Assembly (NCBI RefSeq): GCF_001528665.1 | Contig: NZ_BBYJ01000019.1 | Location: 124,001 to 188,000 of the forward strand | Direction: 5' to 3' | Length of the DNA stretch: 64,000 bases | Source of the DNA: Microtetraspora malaysiensis | GTDB taxonomy: Bacteria; Actinomycetota; Actinomycetes; Streptosporangiales; Streptosporangiaceae | Shown: piece after piece, positions 24,401-32,372 of the stretch | How the letters are laid out: each line of letters starts with the position of its first letter | Position numbering within the stretch: position 1 is the first letter of the stretch | The notes under the pieces: generated by a model | Told to the model about the DNA's origin: nothing | Database searches by the model: none | Seen by the model: the letters and a program-made list of their open reading frames with translations, nothing else | Translations under genes and position numbers: made by a program

Positions 24401-27400
24401 GTAGAAGTTGTCGGAGATCAGCCGCCCCTCTGGGCCGGGTACCTGGGTCTGCCGCGAGCGCAGCCAGCCGTCCAGCAGTTCGATCTCCGAGACGCGTTCG
24501 CCGCCTGTGGCGGTGAGTTCCGTCGTGGTGATGGCGACGATCTTCTTGTCCTCGACCCGGTAGGTGAAGGCGAAGTTGGGCGACTGGCCGGAAGCTTTGG
24601 AGCGGTTGGGCTGCCAGACCTTGCTGAGCCGCCCCAGCCCGTCGTAGGCCAGATCGGTGCGGAGCCGGTTGGCCTCGTCGATCTTGGCGATCGGCTCGCC
24701 CCACGCCGGGTCGATCTCCTCGGTGCTGGTCAGCGGGGTGGCTTCGAGGCCGGGCACCGCCGGGGGCGTCTTGGCGGCCTTGGTCGTCAGGCCGCGCGTG
24801 TCGGTGTAGACCGTGGTGGCGGCCTGCCCGAGCGCGTCCTTGACCACGGTGGCACGGCCGTATGAGTCGTAGGTGGTCTGTTGGTCGGTGACGTAGGTGG
24901 CGGTGGTGCCGTCGTGGGAGGCCAAGGCCTCTGTCCTGGTCACGTTGCCCCGCGTCGGGGCGGCACCGAAAGCGCCGTTGTCGTAGAAGGTGCGCGAGTC
25001 GGAGATGACCTGGCGGGACCGGTCGGGGGTGACGGTGCAGGCTACGGCGACCGTCTCGATACGAATGGGGAAGGTCACCATGTGCGCGCCGACGTTGTCG
25101 GCGTAGCTGGTGCGGGTGCACTTGTCGTCGGCGGCGGTGGTGACGTCGCCGAGGTCGTTGACGGTCGTGCCGCGGCCGACGCCGGGGCCTGACTGGGCGT
25201 AGTCGGTGTCGATCCTGGTCTCGATCCAGCCGCCGCCGTCCTTGGCCGTCCAGGTACGGGTGACGTCGGCGTTGACGACGTTGGCCGTGACCGTGCCCCA
25301 GGAGCGGGTCCGTGAGGCGGTCTGGACCCGCCACGGGGATTTGATGGCCTTGCTGTGGATCTGGCCGCCGGGGCCCGTGTACTGGACGTTGCGCAGTTCG
25401 AACCCGGCCAGGGCGTCCTGGTCGGGATGCGTGCCGCCCTCGCCGTCGGAGACCGTCACTGATTTCTCGCCGCCCGACTTGTTGAGCCGGTCGCCGTCCA
25501 TGCCCCGCAGGTAGAACGCGTCGGTCTGGGTGGCGGGGTTCGTGTAGTCGCCGGTCACGGTTCGGACCTGACCGTAGCCGCGCCATTGGGACCAGGTCTT
25601 GTGCTTCTCCTTGGTGAGCCCGTCGTCGTCGTCGAAGTGCCAGGCCGCTCCGCCCAGGTACTCGTACTTGGTGACCATGTTGGGGGCCAGCCCGGTGCGG
25701 TCCACCTGGGTCACGCTCGTGACAACGTACTTGTGGAACCAGTCGGTGATCGGGTCCTCCTTGCCCGGCGCCTGCCAGATCACCGGGAAGCACCGTCTGG
25801 TGTTGGTCTCCGGGGTGGGCAGCGCGTCGAGCGTGCAGTCCGGGTCGCTGTAGGCGATGTCGATCTGCCCGCCGGACTCGTCGTAGATCGCGCCGAGCCG
25901 GTAGCGGATGTAGGCGAGGATGTCGTCGCCGGACTTGTCCAGCCGGTTGGGCAGCTGCACGTGCTTGAACGTCACCTTCGGCAGTGTCACCGGCTTCTCG
26001 CCGTCGGGGACGGCGAGACCGATGTGCTGGATCGAGTCCAGAAGCAGGTCCCGTTCCACATCCGCCAGTCCCCACGTGTGGTCCATGGCCCAGGACTCCA
26101 CGCTGCGGTAGCCCGACCCGTCATCCTTGATCACCTGGGTGGTGACCTTCGTCAGCCGCTTACGCGACCAGAACGTGGGTGCCACCGCCCCGTGGCCGCC
26201 CTTGCACTCCTGGCCGGAGTCGCAGTTGAGGTCCCATGGCACATCCCACCAGCGCTGCGGATTATCGGCGATCTTGGACGGGGCACAGTCGAAGGACCCG
26301 TCGGGCAGGCAGCGCTCGGCGGTGTCGAAGACCACGCGGGCCGGCGCGGTGGCGAACAGGGCGTCGGAGCGCAGCCCGTAGGAGATGGACTTGAGGTATC
26401 CGCCGCGGGTGTAGGGGGTCTCGGCGTCGGCCTTGAGATTGCGGCCGTAGTAGTTGGTCTCCTTGGCATAGGTGTAGGTGATGGCGTTGCCGTCCCTGTC
26501 CACGACGTAGTCCAGGTTCCAGCGGTAGGCCTGCTGGCACCAGGAGTCGGCGAAGCCGGAGGACTTGTGGCAGGGCTCGCCGTCGTCGTCGCCGAACACC
26601 GGGACCGTCCAGGCCGAGGCGGTCTCCGGCTTGCCGTCGGCCCAGCCCGGCAGCCTGTTGCGGCCGAAGAAGTACTGCACGCCGTCGGTGGTGGTGACCC
26701 GCCAGTACTCGCCGTCGTCGTCGCCGTTGGTGGTGCCGGTCAGCTTCTCGAACTTGGTGCCGTCGTCGTTCTTCATCCGCCACGTCCCGTCCGCGGCCTT
26801 GATCACCTCGCCCGCCTTGCCGTTCCACGAGACGGTGGCGTTGTCGTATCCCCAGCACTGATCGCCCGGGTAGTTGCCCCAGGAGTCCTTGGGGGCTCCG
26901 TCGTCCTCGCATGACTTGAAGCGGCGTTCGATGAACCCCGGCGACAGCTCGAAGCCCTGGCCCGCCCAGGACGGCTGGCCGTTGGTGTTACCGGTCCGCC
27001 CGTCCACGCTGCCCGAGGAGTACGACAACTCCACCTCCGGCTTCAGGTCGCCCGGCACCGGCGGCACCCGCATCGGGTACGTCCAGGTGAACTCCCCGGC
27101 GTTGCCCCCGGCCTCCCAGGTGGCCGACGCCGACAGCGAACTGGCCTTGTAGTCACCCTGCGAACCCGACTCTCCGGCGGCGGCCATGAGCACGGTCCCG
27201 GGCGCGGCTTCGACCTCGGCGGTCAGGGTTCCCGCGGCCGTGTCGTTGGCGGCAGGCAGCGGTGTGGACGTGCGGCAGCCCGGGTCATCCGGGGTCGTCA
27301 GCACACACCCCGGCAGGCGCACCAGGCGCAGCCTGCTGCCATACGCACCGCCGTAGGCCTGGGCGAAGGAGGAGTAGTCGACGCGCACCCCGACCCGGCC

Positions 27401-27847
27401 CGCCCCGGCGGTTTCGGCGGGACCCAGGGTGAGCACGAGGCCGTCCAGCCCTGCCCGGGTGGCTGTGGTTTTGTCGAGCACCGACACGCGTACCTTGCCC
27501 GCGGGGCGGAGTGTCGTCGCCTGGCTTGACGGAAGTATCCACACCGGAAGCCGGCCCGCTCGTACCGGCCGGCCCGCGTCCGGCACACTCACCTCCGTGG
27601 TGCCCCCGGCAGGCCAGTCCGCCTTGGGCGGCGGTCCTGGCCGGGCGGCCGGGTCGGCCAGGCGTGGCAGGGCCGCCAGGGTTCTGCCCTTGACAGGGCG
27701 TTCGGTGCGAGCCGGTTCGGGCCGCTCGGTGTGAACGGGCTCTGGATCGGCCAGTGCGGGCACGCCGGGCAGCACCCCGGTCAAGCACACCACCACCGTG
27801 CCCAGCACGGTCCCGCGCAGTGCCACACGTTTCAGGCTCACCTTCAT
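21497..27847 (-). CDS. Giant secreted RHS/YD-repeat protein with glycine-zipper C-terminal domain
   Basis: 2116 residues. Start ATG 27847 (GGAGG five bases upstream) gives a clean signal peptide (MKVSLKRVALRGTVLGTVVV, cleavage near ALA); the frame runs 5' further without support. An SpvB-like N-terminal region (ELSYSSGSVDGRTGNTNGQP) is followed by many YD/RHS repeats (YTYDxxGN, YDxxGR) that would wrap into a shell, closing with the RHS core (GARLYDPDTGRFISVDPI, then SDPSGL). The variable tail of 288 residues (21500-22363) has six cysteines in its first third, an amphipathic middle and a long GxxxG-type glycine zipper (near GGTLVGGALGSALCGPACAG) before a basic end. The tail is where polymorphic toxins carry their effector, but I recognise no nuclease motif. 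No immunity-type gene follows. It lies 79 bp downstream of the LamG gene and is probably co-transcribed with it. Confidence 0.85.
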   Translation of the reverse strand: MKVSLKRVALRGTVLGTVVVCLTGVLPGVPALADPEPVHTERPEPARTERPVKGRTLAALPRLADPAARPGPPPKADWPAGGTTEVSVPDAGRPVRAGRLPVWILPSSQATTLRPAGKVRVSVLDKTTATRAGLDGLVLTLGPAETAGAGRVGVRVDYSSFAQAYGGAYGSRLRLVRLPGCVLTTPDDPGCRTSTPLPAANDTAAGTLTAEVEAAPGTVLMAAAGESGSQGDYKASSLSASATWEAGGNAGEFTWTYPMRVPPVPGDLKPEVELSYSSGSVDGRTGNTNGQPSWAGQGFELSPGFIERRFKSCEDDGAPKDSWGNYPGDQCWGYDNATVSWNGKAGEVIKAADGTWRMKNDDGTKFEKLTGTTNGDDDGEYWRVTTTDGVQYFFGRNRLPGWADGKPETASAWTVPVFGDDDGEPCHKSSGFADSWCQQAYRWNLDYVVDRDGNAITYTYAKETNYYGRNLKADAETPYTRGGYLKSISYGLRSDALFATAPARVVFDTAERCLPDGSFDCAPSKIADNPQRWWDVPWDLNCDSGQECKGGHGAVAPTFWSRKRLTKVTTQVIKDDGSGYRSVESWAMDHTWGLADVERDLLLDSIQHIGLAVPDGEKPVTLPKVTFKHVQLPNRLDKSGDDILAYIRYRLGAIYDESGGQIDIAYSDPDCTLDALPTPETNTRRCFPVIWQAPGKEDPITDWFHKYVVTSVTQVDRTGLAPNMVTKYEYLGGAAWHFDDDDGLTKEKHKTWSQWRGYGQVRTVTGDYTNPATQTDAFYLRGMDGDRLNKSGGEKSVTVSDGEGGTHPDQDALAGFELRNVQYTGPGGQIHSKAIKSPWRVQTASRTRSWGTVTANVVNADVTRTWTAKDGGGWIETRIDTDYAQSGPGVGRGTTVNDLGDVTTAADDKCTRTSYADNVGAHMVTFPIRIETVAVACTVTPDRSRQVISDSRTFYDNGAFGAAPTRGNVTRTEALASHDGTTATYVTDQQTTYDSYGRATVVKDALGQAATTVYTDTRGLTTKAAKTPPAVPGLEATPLTSTEEIDPAWGEPIAKIDEANRLRTDLAYDGLGRLSKVWQPNRSKASGQSPNFAFTYRVEDKKIVAITTTELTATGGERVSEIELLDGWLRSRQTQVPGPEGRLISDNFYDDRGQVIKSYAPYSASGAPQPELLGVLTPGNVEAQTRTEYDGLGRKTAEILMVGNGSQPEQEKWRTITSYGGGNRVSVTPPEGGIPTAEITDARGRVTERRQYHGSTPTGTYDATRYTYTPDGEQATVTGPAGAVWTTVYDQRGRKVKTTDPDKGETTYTYDDLDREISVTDARGKKVFTDYDVLGRKTATHEGSATGPKLTSYTYDSAAFGKGKLATSTRHTSSGDYTSQIRHYDQLGRADTTAVIVPAAEGALAGTYIFTTSYGLDETVTGRSLPAAGGLPAESLVTTYDDYLRPTRLTSNLGTYVAATDYTSTGKPLLYEMGVTGKRVWQTFTYEWGTQRLTTARTLRENQSGTDRDATYRYNDAGLITTIADAAKNGTDTQCFTYDHLQRLTEAWTEGDTSCEAAPTAAVLGGPAPYWQSFTYDTASNRTSETRHGTSGKADTVRTYTYAPPGQGHRLNQVTQTGGDGARTDTYTYDATGNTTTRAIGGTAQTLGWGTAGELTQVTEGGKTTGFVYDAEGNRLLRKDSTGTTLYLQNTELRLNTGATTPVGTRYYSHGDETVAMRTTTGVTFLTVDHQDTAQVAVDAATQQTTVRRFTPFGTQRGPSVAWPGEQDFVGGTKDPTGLTHLGARLYDPDTGRFISVDPIFNFDHPQSWNGYVYANNTPVTQSDPSGLDGPLRGNTGCYYSGKNCGVTPSFTPSPALCRALPLLCQILNPPRPKSPKKVLGPIGCGILYSCSSNGSGGGGGYRPAPRARMVPVIRPVQPYETPPGSGQIFVGNLNPQAFTNLGWGSLGTTFLSTMLDGARTIPLLNYGDELLELQRLRFDAELLAIKNGGNQRYWSAYYRTSMLKSMTQAQTKSRRLVKFAKGANYLGAALAGWDNYNAQRAEDSGRTDLSGGMKTARAVVRGAATVGGTLVGGALGSALCGPACAGVGGYLGSAAGGTAGAWAARSLPKIRKWFG

Positions 27848-27926
27848 CACGACCTCCACAGGGCCAGGACACGACAAGGGGTACGGCCCGGCCCCGCTTG
27901 CCGGGGGCCGGGCGGCCGACGGGTGA

Positions 27927-30900
27927 TCAGCGGCCGGAGGCGGTGTCCAGTTCGCCGCCGGTGGCCAGCATCTGGACCTGCTCCTGGGTGAGCGCGCCCT
28001 GGTAGGCCCACACATCGTCAATGGCGTCGGGCCAGAACTCGCCGCCGAACCGGCTGCGGCCGACCTGCAGCCCGCCGTTGGCGGCGGCGAAGCCGAACAC
28101 CTGGTCCTCCTGGGAGACGCCGAGCGAGGTCTCCTCAAGCTGGCCGTTGACGTACAGGCTCATCCGGTCGCGCAGCGCGTCGTAGACGATCGCGACGTGG
28201 TCCCAGTCCCACGCGGTGAAGGCTGAATGCTCCGCCTGGCGCAGGTCGGATGCCGCGGTGGTATCGGCGTTGCGCATCTGGATCTGCCATCCCCCGGCGT
28301 CGGGGTCCGCCTGGTCGGGCACATACCGCAGAGCGAAGGCGTTGGCGTTCGCTCCCGCCTGCGAGAACACAGTCCTGGCCGTCGTGGGACGGCCCATGTT
28401 GCGTACCCAACCGGCCACGGTGAAGCTGTCATCGGTCTGCACCGGCGGGGTGGCCGTCTCGGCGTATGCCGTGGTGCCGTTGAGCAGCAGCCCGGCGCTG
28501 GAGACGTAGCGGAAGCCCGCGGCGGGGTCGATGACGGCACCGCCCGCGAGGGTGAGGTTCTGAGCACCGGCGGGCTCGCCCGCGCCGCCGGTGTTGAGCT
28601 TCCAGCGTCCCTTCACCACGGGGTGCTGGGTGACGAGTTCCTCGGCCTCGACCGCGCCCACGGACCGGTCGTAGATACGGACGTCGTCGATCAGACCGGG
28701 CCATTGGTCCACGTAGGCACCGAGCCACTTGCTGCGGCCGATCTGCAGCCCGCCGCCGGCGTGCCACACCGCGTCGAGCTGGCCGCTGTCGGTGCCCTGC
28801 TCGCCGTTGACGTAGATCCGCAGTCTCCTGGTGACCGCGTCGTAGACGCCGACCAGGTGGGTCCAGGAACCGATGGACGGCGTGGCCTTGGAGACCGCCT
28901 GATACCAGCCGCTCTCGTCGGTGTCGGTCTTGGCCTTGCCGAACACCCATTTCTTGATGCCGCCCTCGTACTTGAGGTAGAAACCGCTCTTGCGCAGGCC
29001 GTCCTGGGAGACCACCGAGTAGTGCTTGTCGAGCTGGCCCGTCTCCAGGCGCACCCACGCCGACACCGCGAAGCTCTTGGTGGTGTCGACGATCGGGCCG
29101 GTCGTGGCCGCGTAGCCGGTGGCGCCGTCCAGCCGCAGCGCCGTACCGTCCTGCCCGGCCTGCCCGAGGGTGGCACCGCCGTTCAGCGCGGCCTGGACGG
29201 CCGCGGCGGGCACGCTGTGAACCCGACCGAGCCCGGCCCCCTCATCCAGCGGCCAGTACGCCACGAGGCCAGACGGGGTCCCGCCCAACGTGAGTTGCCG
29301 GGCCTCCTGGTCCGACAGCGCCCGCTGGTGCAGCTTGACCTCGTCGAGGCTGCCAGGCCACCGGTTGACCTGGGCGTCGTTGTACTTGCTGCGGCCGATC
29401 TGCAGGGCGCCCGAGGCCTCCCACGCGGTCACTCCGCTCACCGTGCTCGCGAGCTGCCCGCCCACGTAGAGGCGCAGCTGACCGGCGGGCTGGTCGTAGA
29501 CCCCGGTGAGGTGGGTCCACGCCCCCAGCGGGAGAGGGCTGCTCCCCCTGGCGGAATGCCAGACACCGCCACCGTCCCCCGCGGTGTCGGTGCTGGGCAT
29601 CTTGAACTCCGGTAGCCCGGACGGGTTGATGCCGAGCTGGAATCCGCTCTGGTGCGCTCCGTCCTGGGCCAGCGCGTTGACCATCCGATGAGCTTCTGGT
29701 TTGACCCACGCGGAGACGGTGAAGCTCTCCCGCGTGCGTAGCACCGGAAGGTTCGTCTCGGCATATCCGCTGACCCCGTCGAGGGTGAGCGCTGTGCCCA
29801 CTTGTCCCACCCCGCCCAGAGTGGCTCCGCCCCGCACGTAAGCTGCCATGCCCGGAGTCTGGGCCGTCACAGTCGTCGCGCCGGGGCTCTCATCCAGCGT
29901 GAACCGGGCCGCCGCGTCCGCGCCGGCGCGGGCCCAGAACTCGTAGGTGGTCGGGGTGCTGTTCTGGTTGGCCTGGGTGAACGCCTGGACGGTCAGCAGG
30001 TTGGGGCCGGAGCGGCTGGGCGCCACGGCAAGCTGGCGCGCGGCGCCGCTGGTCGTGGTGACGGTGGTGAAGGCGGCGCCGTTCAGCTTCAGCTCATAGC
30101 GGGCCGCGGCCTTGGCCGGGTCGCTGACGGTGAAGGTGCCCTCGTCGCCGACGCCACCGTGCCAACTCTGATCGTCGGGGTATTCGGACGAGAACACGGC
30201 GGGCGCAGCCGGTACCGACGGGTCGTAGGAGAAGTAGCAGCCGGTCTGCGCGCCGTCGTAACTCCACGGACCCCACTGGACGCCGTCCCAGGCCCGTACG
30301 CCCCATGCGATGATCTTCTTCTGGGGGATGGTGGAGGGAAGTTTTATCTGGTGCCTGCTGCCCGAGGTCAGCGCGGGTGTCAGTGCCGAGGTCCATTTGG
30401 CACCCCAGTCCGAGCCGTCGGCGTTGTTGGCCCAGTGCAGCGTGAACTGGCCCTGCACCTTCTTGGCATCCTCGGTGTCCGGGTCCCCCAGGTAGGCGTA
30501 CAGGGTGGACAGATCGTTGACCCATTGGGCCTCTTTCTCAGGCACGCACTTGGTGCCGGGGCTGGCGAACATCGTTCCGGTGTTGGGCTGGTACGGCGGC
30601 CGGTTGTACTGGATACGCAGGTAGGCGTCGTCGGCGAACCGCTTCCACCAGGTCATCGAACTCTCGCTGTAGGCCTTCAGGCCGAAGGTGATGGTCGAAT
30701 ACCCCTTGTCCACCGCGCTCTGCACGTGGGCACGGAGCTTGGACCCGCCGAACTCGACCGGCGCCCGCGAGCAGTAGGCCACATCGCGCGAGGTCAGTTG
30801 CTCAAGCCAGGCATCCTTGGTGTTGTTCCAGGTCGCCCCCGAGGTCAGCGCGCTGGCCCGCCACAGTTGCACCGAAGTGGCGTTGGCGCAGTCGTAGGCC

Positions 30901-32078
30901 GCGGTCTCGTAGGCCACGAACTCGGCCGACTCGATGTACTTGCCCTTGATGGAAGGCAGTTTCATCCGGTAGAAGAGCCGCTTGGTCTGGTTCTTCACAC
31001 ACCGGCCGTCCTTGGCGACCTCACAGCGGCCCATGCCCTCGGTGGTGTTGCCGTTGAACTTGGGATAGTTCTCGTCGGGGTAGCCCGAGGACACCATGCC
31101 CCAGTAGTAGGCAGCGCTGGTCTGCCACACCGGGTCGATGTAAACGGGGAACGTGGTGTTCGGTGAGGTCAGCAGCTCTTGGTCCGGGGTCAGCGCCAGT
31201 TGCCGCTCACCGAGTCCGACCTGCACGTCAGCGGTGCGGGACCCCTCTCCCGGCCCCTTGCTGAGATCCTGAGCGGCCATGTCGCGCGGCTGCGCGCCTC
31301 CAGCGGGCAGCGAGGAGTCCCACATGACCGGGGAGGGCGCCTCGAACACGGCTTCGCCGGTGGTGCCGTCCTTGGCCCGCAGCACCCCTGCGGCGTCCCG
31401 GTCCACCGACAGCCGGGAGGTGCCCACGGTGAAGGCGAGCCGGGTCAGCCGAGGGTCCCTGGCCGCCGCCGCCGTCTTGATCACGAGGACGTGCGAAAAG
31501 CCGTCCGGCAGCGCCCGTACGCGTAGATCGACATCGCTTCCGAGCACGCCCTGATAGACGGCGGTGTCCCCCTCGATGACAGGTTCGGGCAGTGTGCCCG
31601 GCCACGACAGCGACAGCTCGCGGCCCGCCCGGGACATCCGCACCAGCGGCTCCTGCCCGCCACCGGACAGCCGCAGCCCGACCGCGGCCGCGGCCGGGAC
31701 GATGCCGGAGCCGTCCTGCCGCAGCGTGGTGTCGATGTCGGCCCATTTCCCGTCCCGGCGCGTGCGCACCGGACGCAGGTGCTCGGTCACCTCGAACCGG
31801 CCATTGGGCAAGACCCTGACCGTGCGGTGCTCGCCCCGCTGCGACAGCACCTCCACCGGCCGGCCCGACGACCGCGCGAGCGCCGCGGCCTCGGCCTCGG
31901 TCACCGGGGCTTCGGCGGACGGCTCCGCGGGCGGGTCGGTGACCGAGGCCGCTCCTACCTCAGACACGTGGACGCTCACGCAGGTCAGCACGGCAAGCAC
32001 CACCATGCCCTGTGCCAACGCGCGCCTTAATCGGCCCTTGCCGCCGAGCATCACCAGCATCGCAACCCCGCTCCCCAT
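27927..32078 (-). CDS. Giant secreted protein with three LamG domains, RHS partner
   Basis: 1383 residues. An N-terminal basic/hydrophobic stretch (RRALAQGMVVLAVLTCVSVH) acts as signal peptide. Next come a ~250-residue beta-rich region, a DNRLRE-like domain (PVYIDPVWQTSAAYYWG to FADDAYLRIQYNRPP), an Ig-like part, and three laminin-G/concanavalin-type domains at about 770-935, 970-1140 and 1190-1375. Each LamG carries SFTVSAWV/SFAVSAWVR, WTHLxGVYD and LQIGRSK marks. Actinomycetes often encode this protein just upstream of an RHS protein, as here, which suggests a surface complex binding glycans or matrix. ATG 32078 is taken as start; ATG 32060 is an alternative with a GGGGAG upstream. The repeated LamG units share DNA identity and could recombine. 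Confidence 0.85.
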   Translation of the reverse strand: MGSGVAMLVMLGGKGRLRRALAQGMVVLAVLTCVSVHVSEVGAASVTDPPAEPSAEAPVTEAEAAALARSSGRPVEVLSQRGEHRTVRVLPNGRFEVTEHLRPVRTRRDGKWADIDTTLRQDGSGIVPAAAAVGLRLSGGGQEPLVRMSRAGRELSLSWPGTLPEPVIEGDTAVYQGVLGSDVDLRVRALPDGFSHVLVIKTAAAARDPRLTRLAFTVGTSRLSVDRDAAGVLRAKDGTTGEAVFEAPSPVMWDSSLPAGGAQPRDMAAQDLSKGPGEGSRTADVQVGLGERQLALTPDQELLTSPNTTFPVYIDPVWQTSAAYYWGMVSSGYPDENYPKFNGNTTEGMGRCEVAKDGRCVKNQTKRLFYRMKLPSIKGKYIESAEFVAYETAAYDCANATSVQLWRASALTSGATWNNTKDAWLEQLTSRDVAYCSRAPVEFGGSKLRAHVQSAVDKGYSTITFGLKAYSESSMTWWKRFADDAYLRIQYNRPPYQPNTGTMFASPGTKCVPEKEAQWVNDLSTLYAYLGDPDTEDAKKVQGQFTLHWANNADGSDWGAKWTSALTPALTSGSRHQIKLPSTIPQKKIIAWGVRAWDGVQWGPWSYDGAQTGCYFSYDPSVPAAPAVFSSEYPDDQSWHGGVGDEGTFTVSDPAKAAARYELKLNGAAFTTVTTTSGAARQLAVAPSRSGPNLLTVQAFTQANQNSTPTTYEFWARAGADAAARFTLDESPGATTVTAQTPGMAAYVRGGATLGGVGQVGTALTLDGVSGYAETNLPVLRTRESFTVSAWVKPEAHRMVNALAQDGAHQSGFQLGINPSGLPEFKMPSTDTAGDGGGVWHSARGSSPLPLGAWTHLTGVYDQPAGQLRLYVGGQLASTVSGVTAWEASGALQIGRSKYNDAQVNRWPGSLDEVKLHQRALSDQEARQLTLGGTPSGLVAYWPLDEGAGLGRVHSVPAAAVQAALNGGATLGQAGQDGTALRLDGATGYAATTGPIVDTTKSFAVSAWVRLETGQLDKHYSVVSQDGLRKSGFYLKYEGGIKKWVFGKAKTDTDESGWYQAVSKATPSIGSWTHLVGVYDAVTRRLRIYVNGEQGTDSGQLDAVWHAGGGLQIGRSKWLGAYVDQWPGLIDDVRIYDRSVGAVEAEELVTQHPVVKGRWKLNTGGAGEPAGAQNLTLAGGAVIDPAAGFRYVSSAGLLLNGTTAYAETATPPVQTDDSFTVAGWVRNMGRPTTARTVFSQAGANANAFALRYVPDQADPDAGGWQIQMRNADTTAASDLRQAEHSAFTAWDWDHVAIVYDALRDRMSLYVNGQLEETSLGVSQEDQVFGFAAANGGLQVGRSRFGGEFWPDAIDDVWAYQGALTQEQVQMLATGGELDTASGR

Positions 32079-32131
32079 ACCCGTCTGATGATCAGAAACT
32101 AGGCGGGAAATGATCAGCCGGACATTCAGCG

Positions 32132-32146
32132 CAAGATGGAATCTTG
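32132..32146. promoter_or_regulatory. Inverted repeat CAAGAT-GGA-ATCTTG upstream of the LamG gene
   Basis: Perfect 6-bp arms around three bases, 54 bp upstream of the LamG start codon. It may be a regulator site for the LamG-RHS operon. The rest of the 294-bp gap between the kinase and LamG genes shows nothing I can support. Confidence 0.35.
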
Positions 32147-32372
32147 GCTACAACTACGGCGGTAGGGAGCGGTTAGCTGTAAACCCACGTAGTACACCGC
32201 AGCGCGCATCACCTCGGTGGTGGAACATCGCGGCTTCCACCGAGCCGCCGCGAACGAGCTCCGCCGACCATGATCAGCCCACTGGAGGAGGCGGGGTCGA
32301 GGCGCGCCGAATCTCGACGTGGTCAGGCGCCCTTCCGATGCTCGACGGCGGTCTCCGAGGTCTCCTCGACGG

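Noticed and set aside
22500..27000. Repetitive DNA suggesting CRISPR or satellite repeats
   Set aside because: The repetition is degenerate and codon-phased, explained by YD/RHS protein repeats; no identical repeats with unique spacers.
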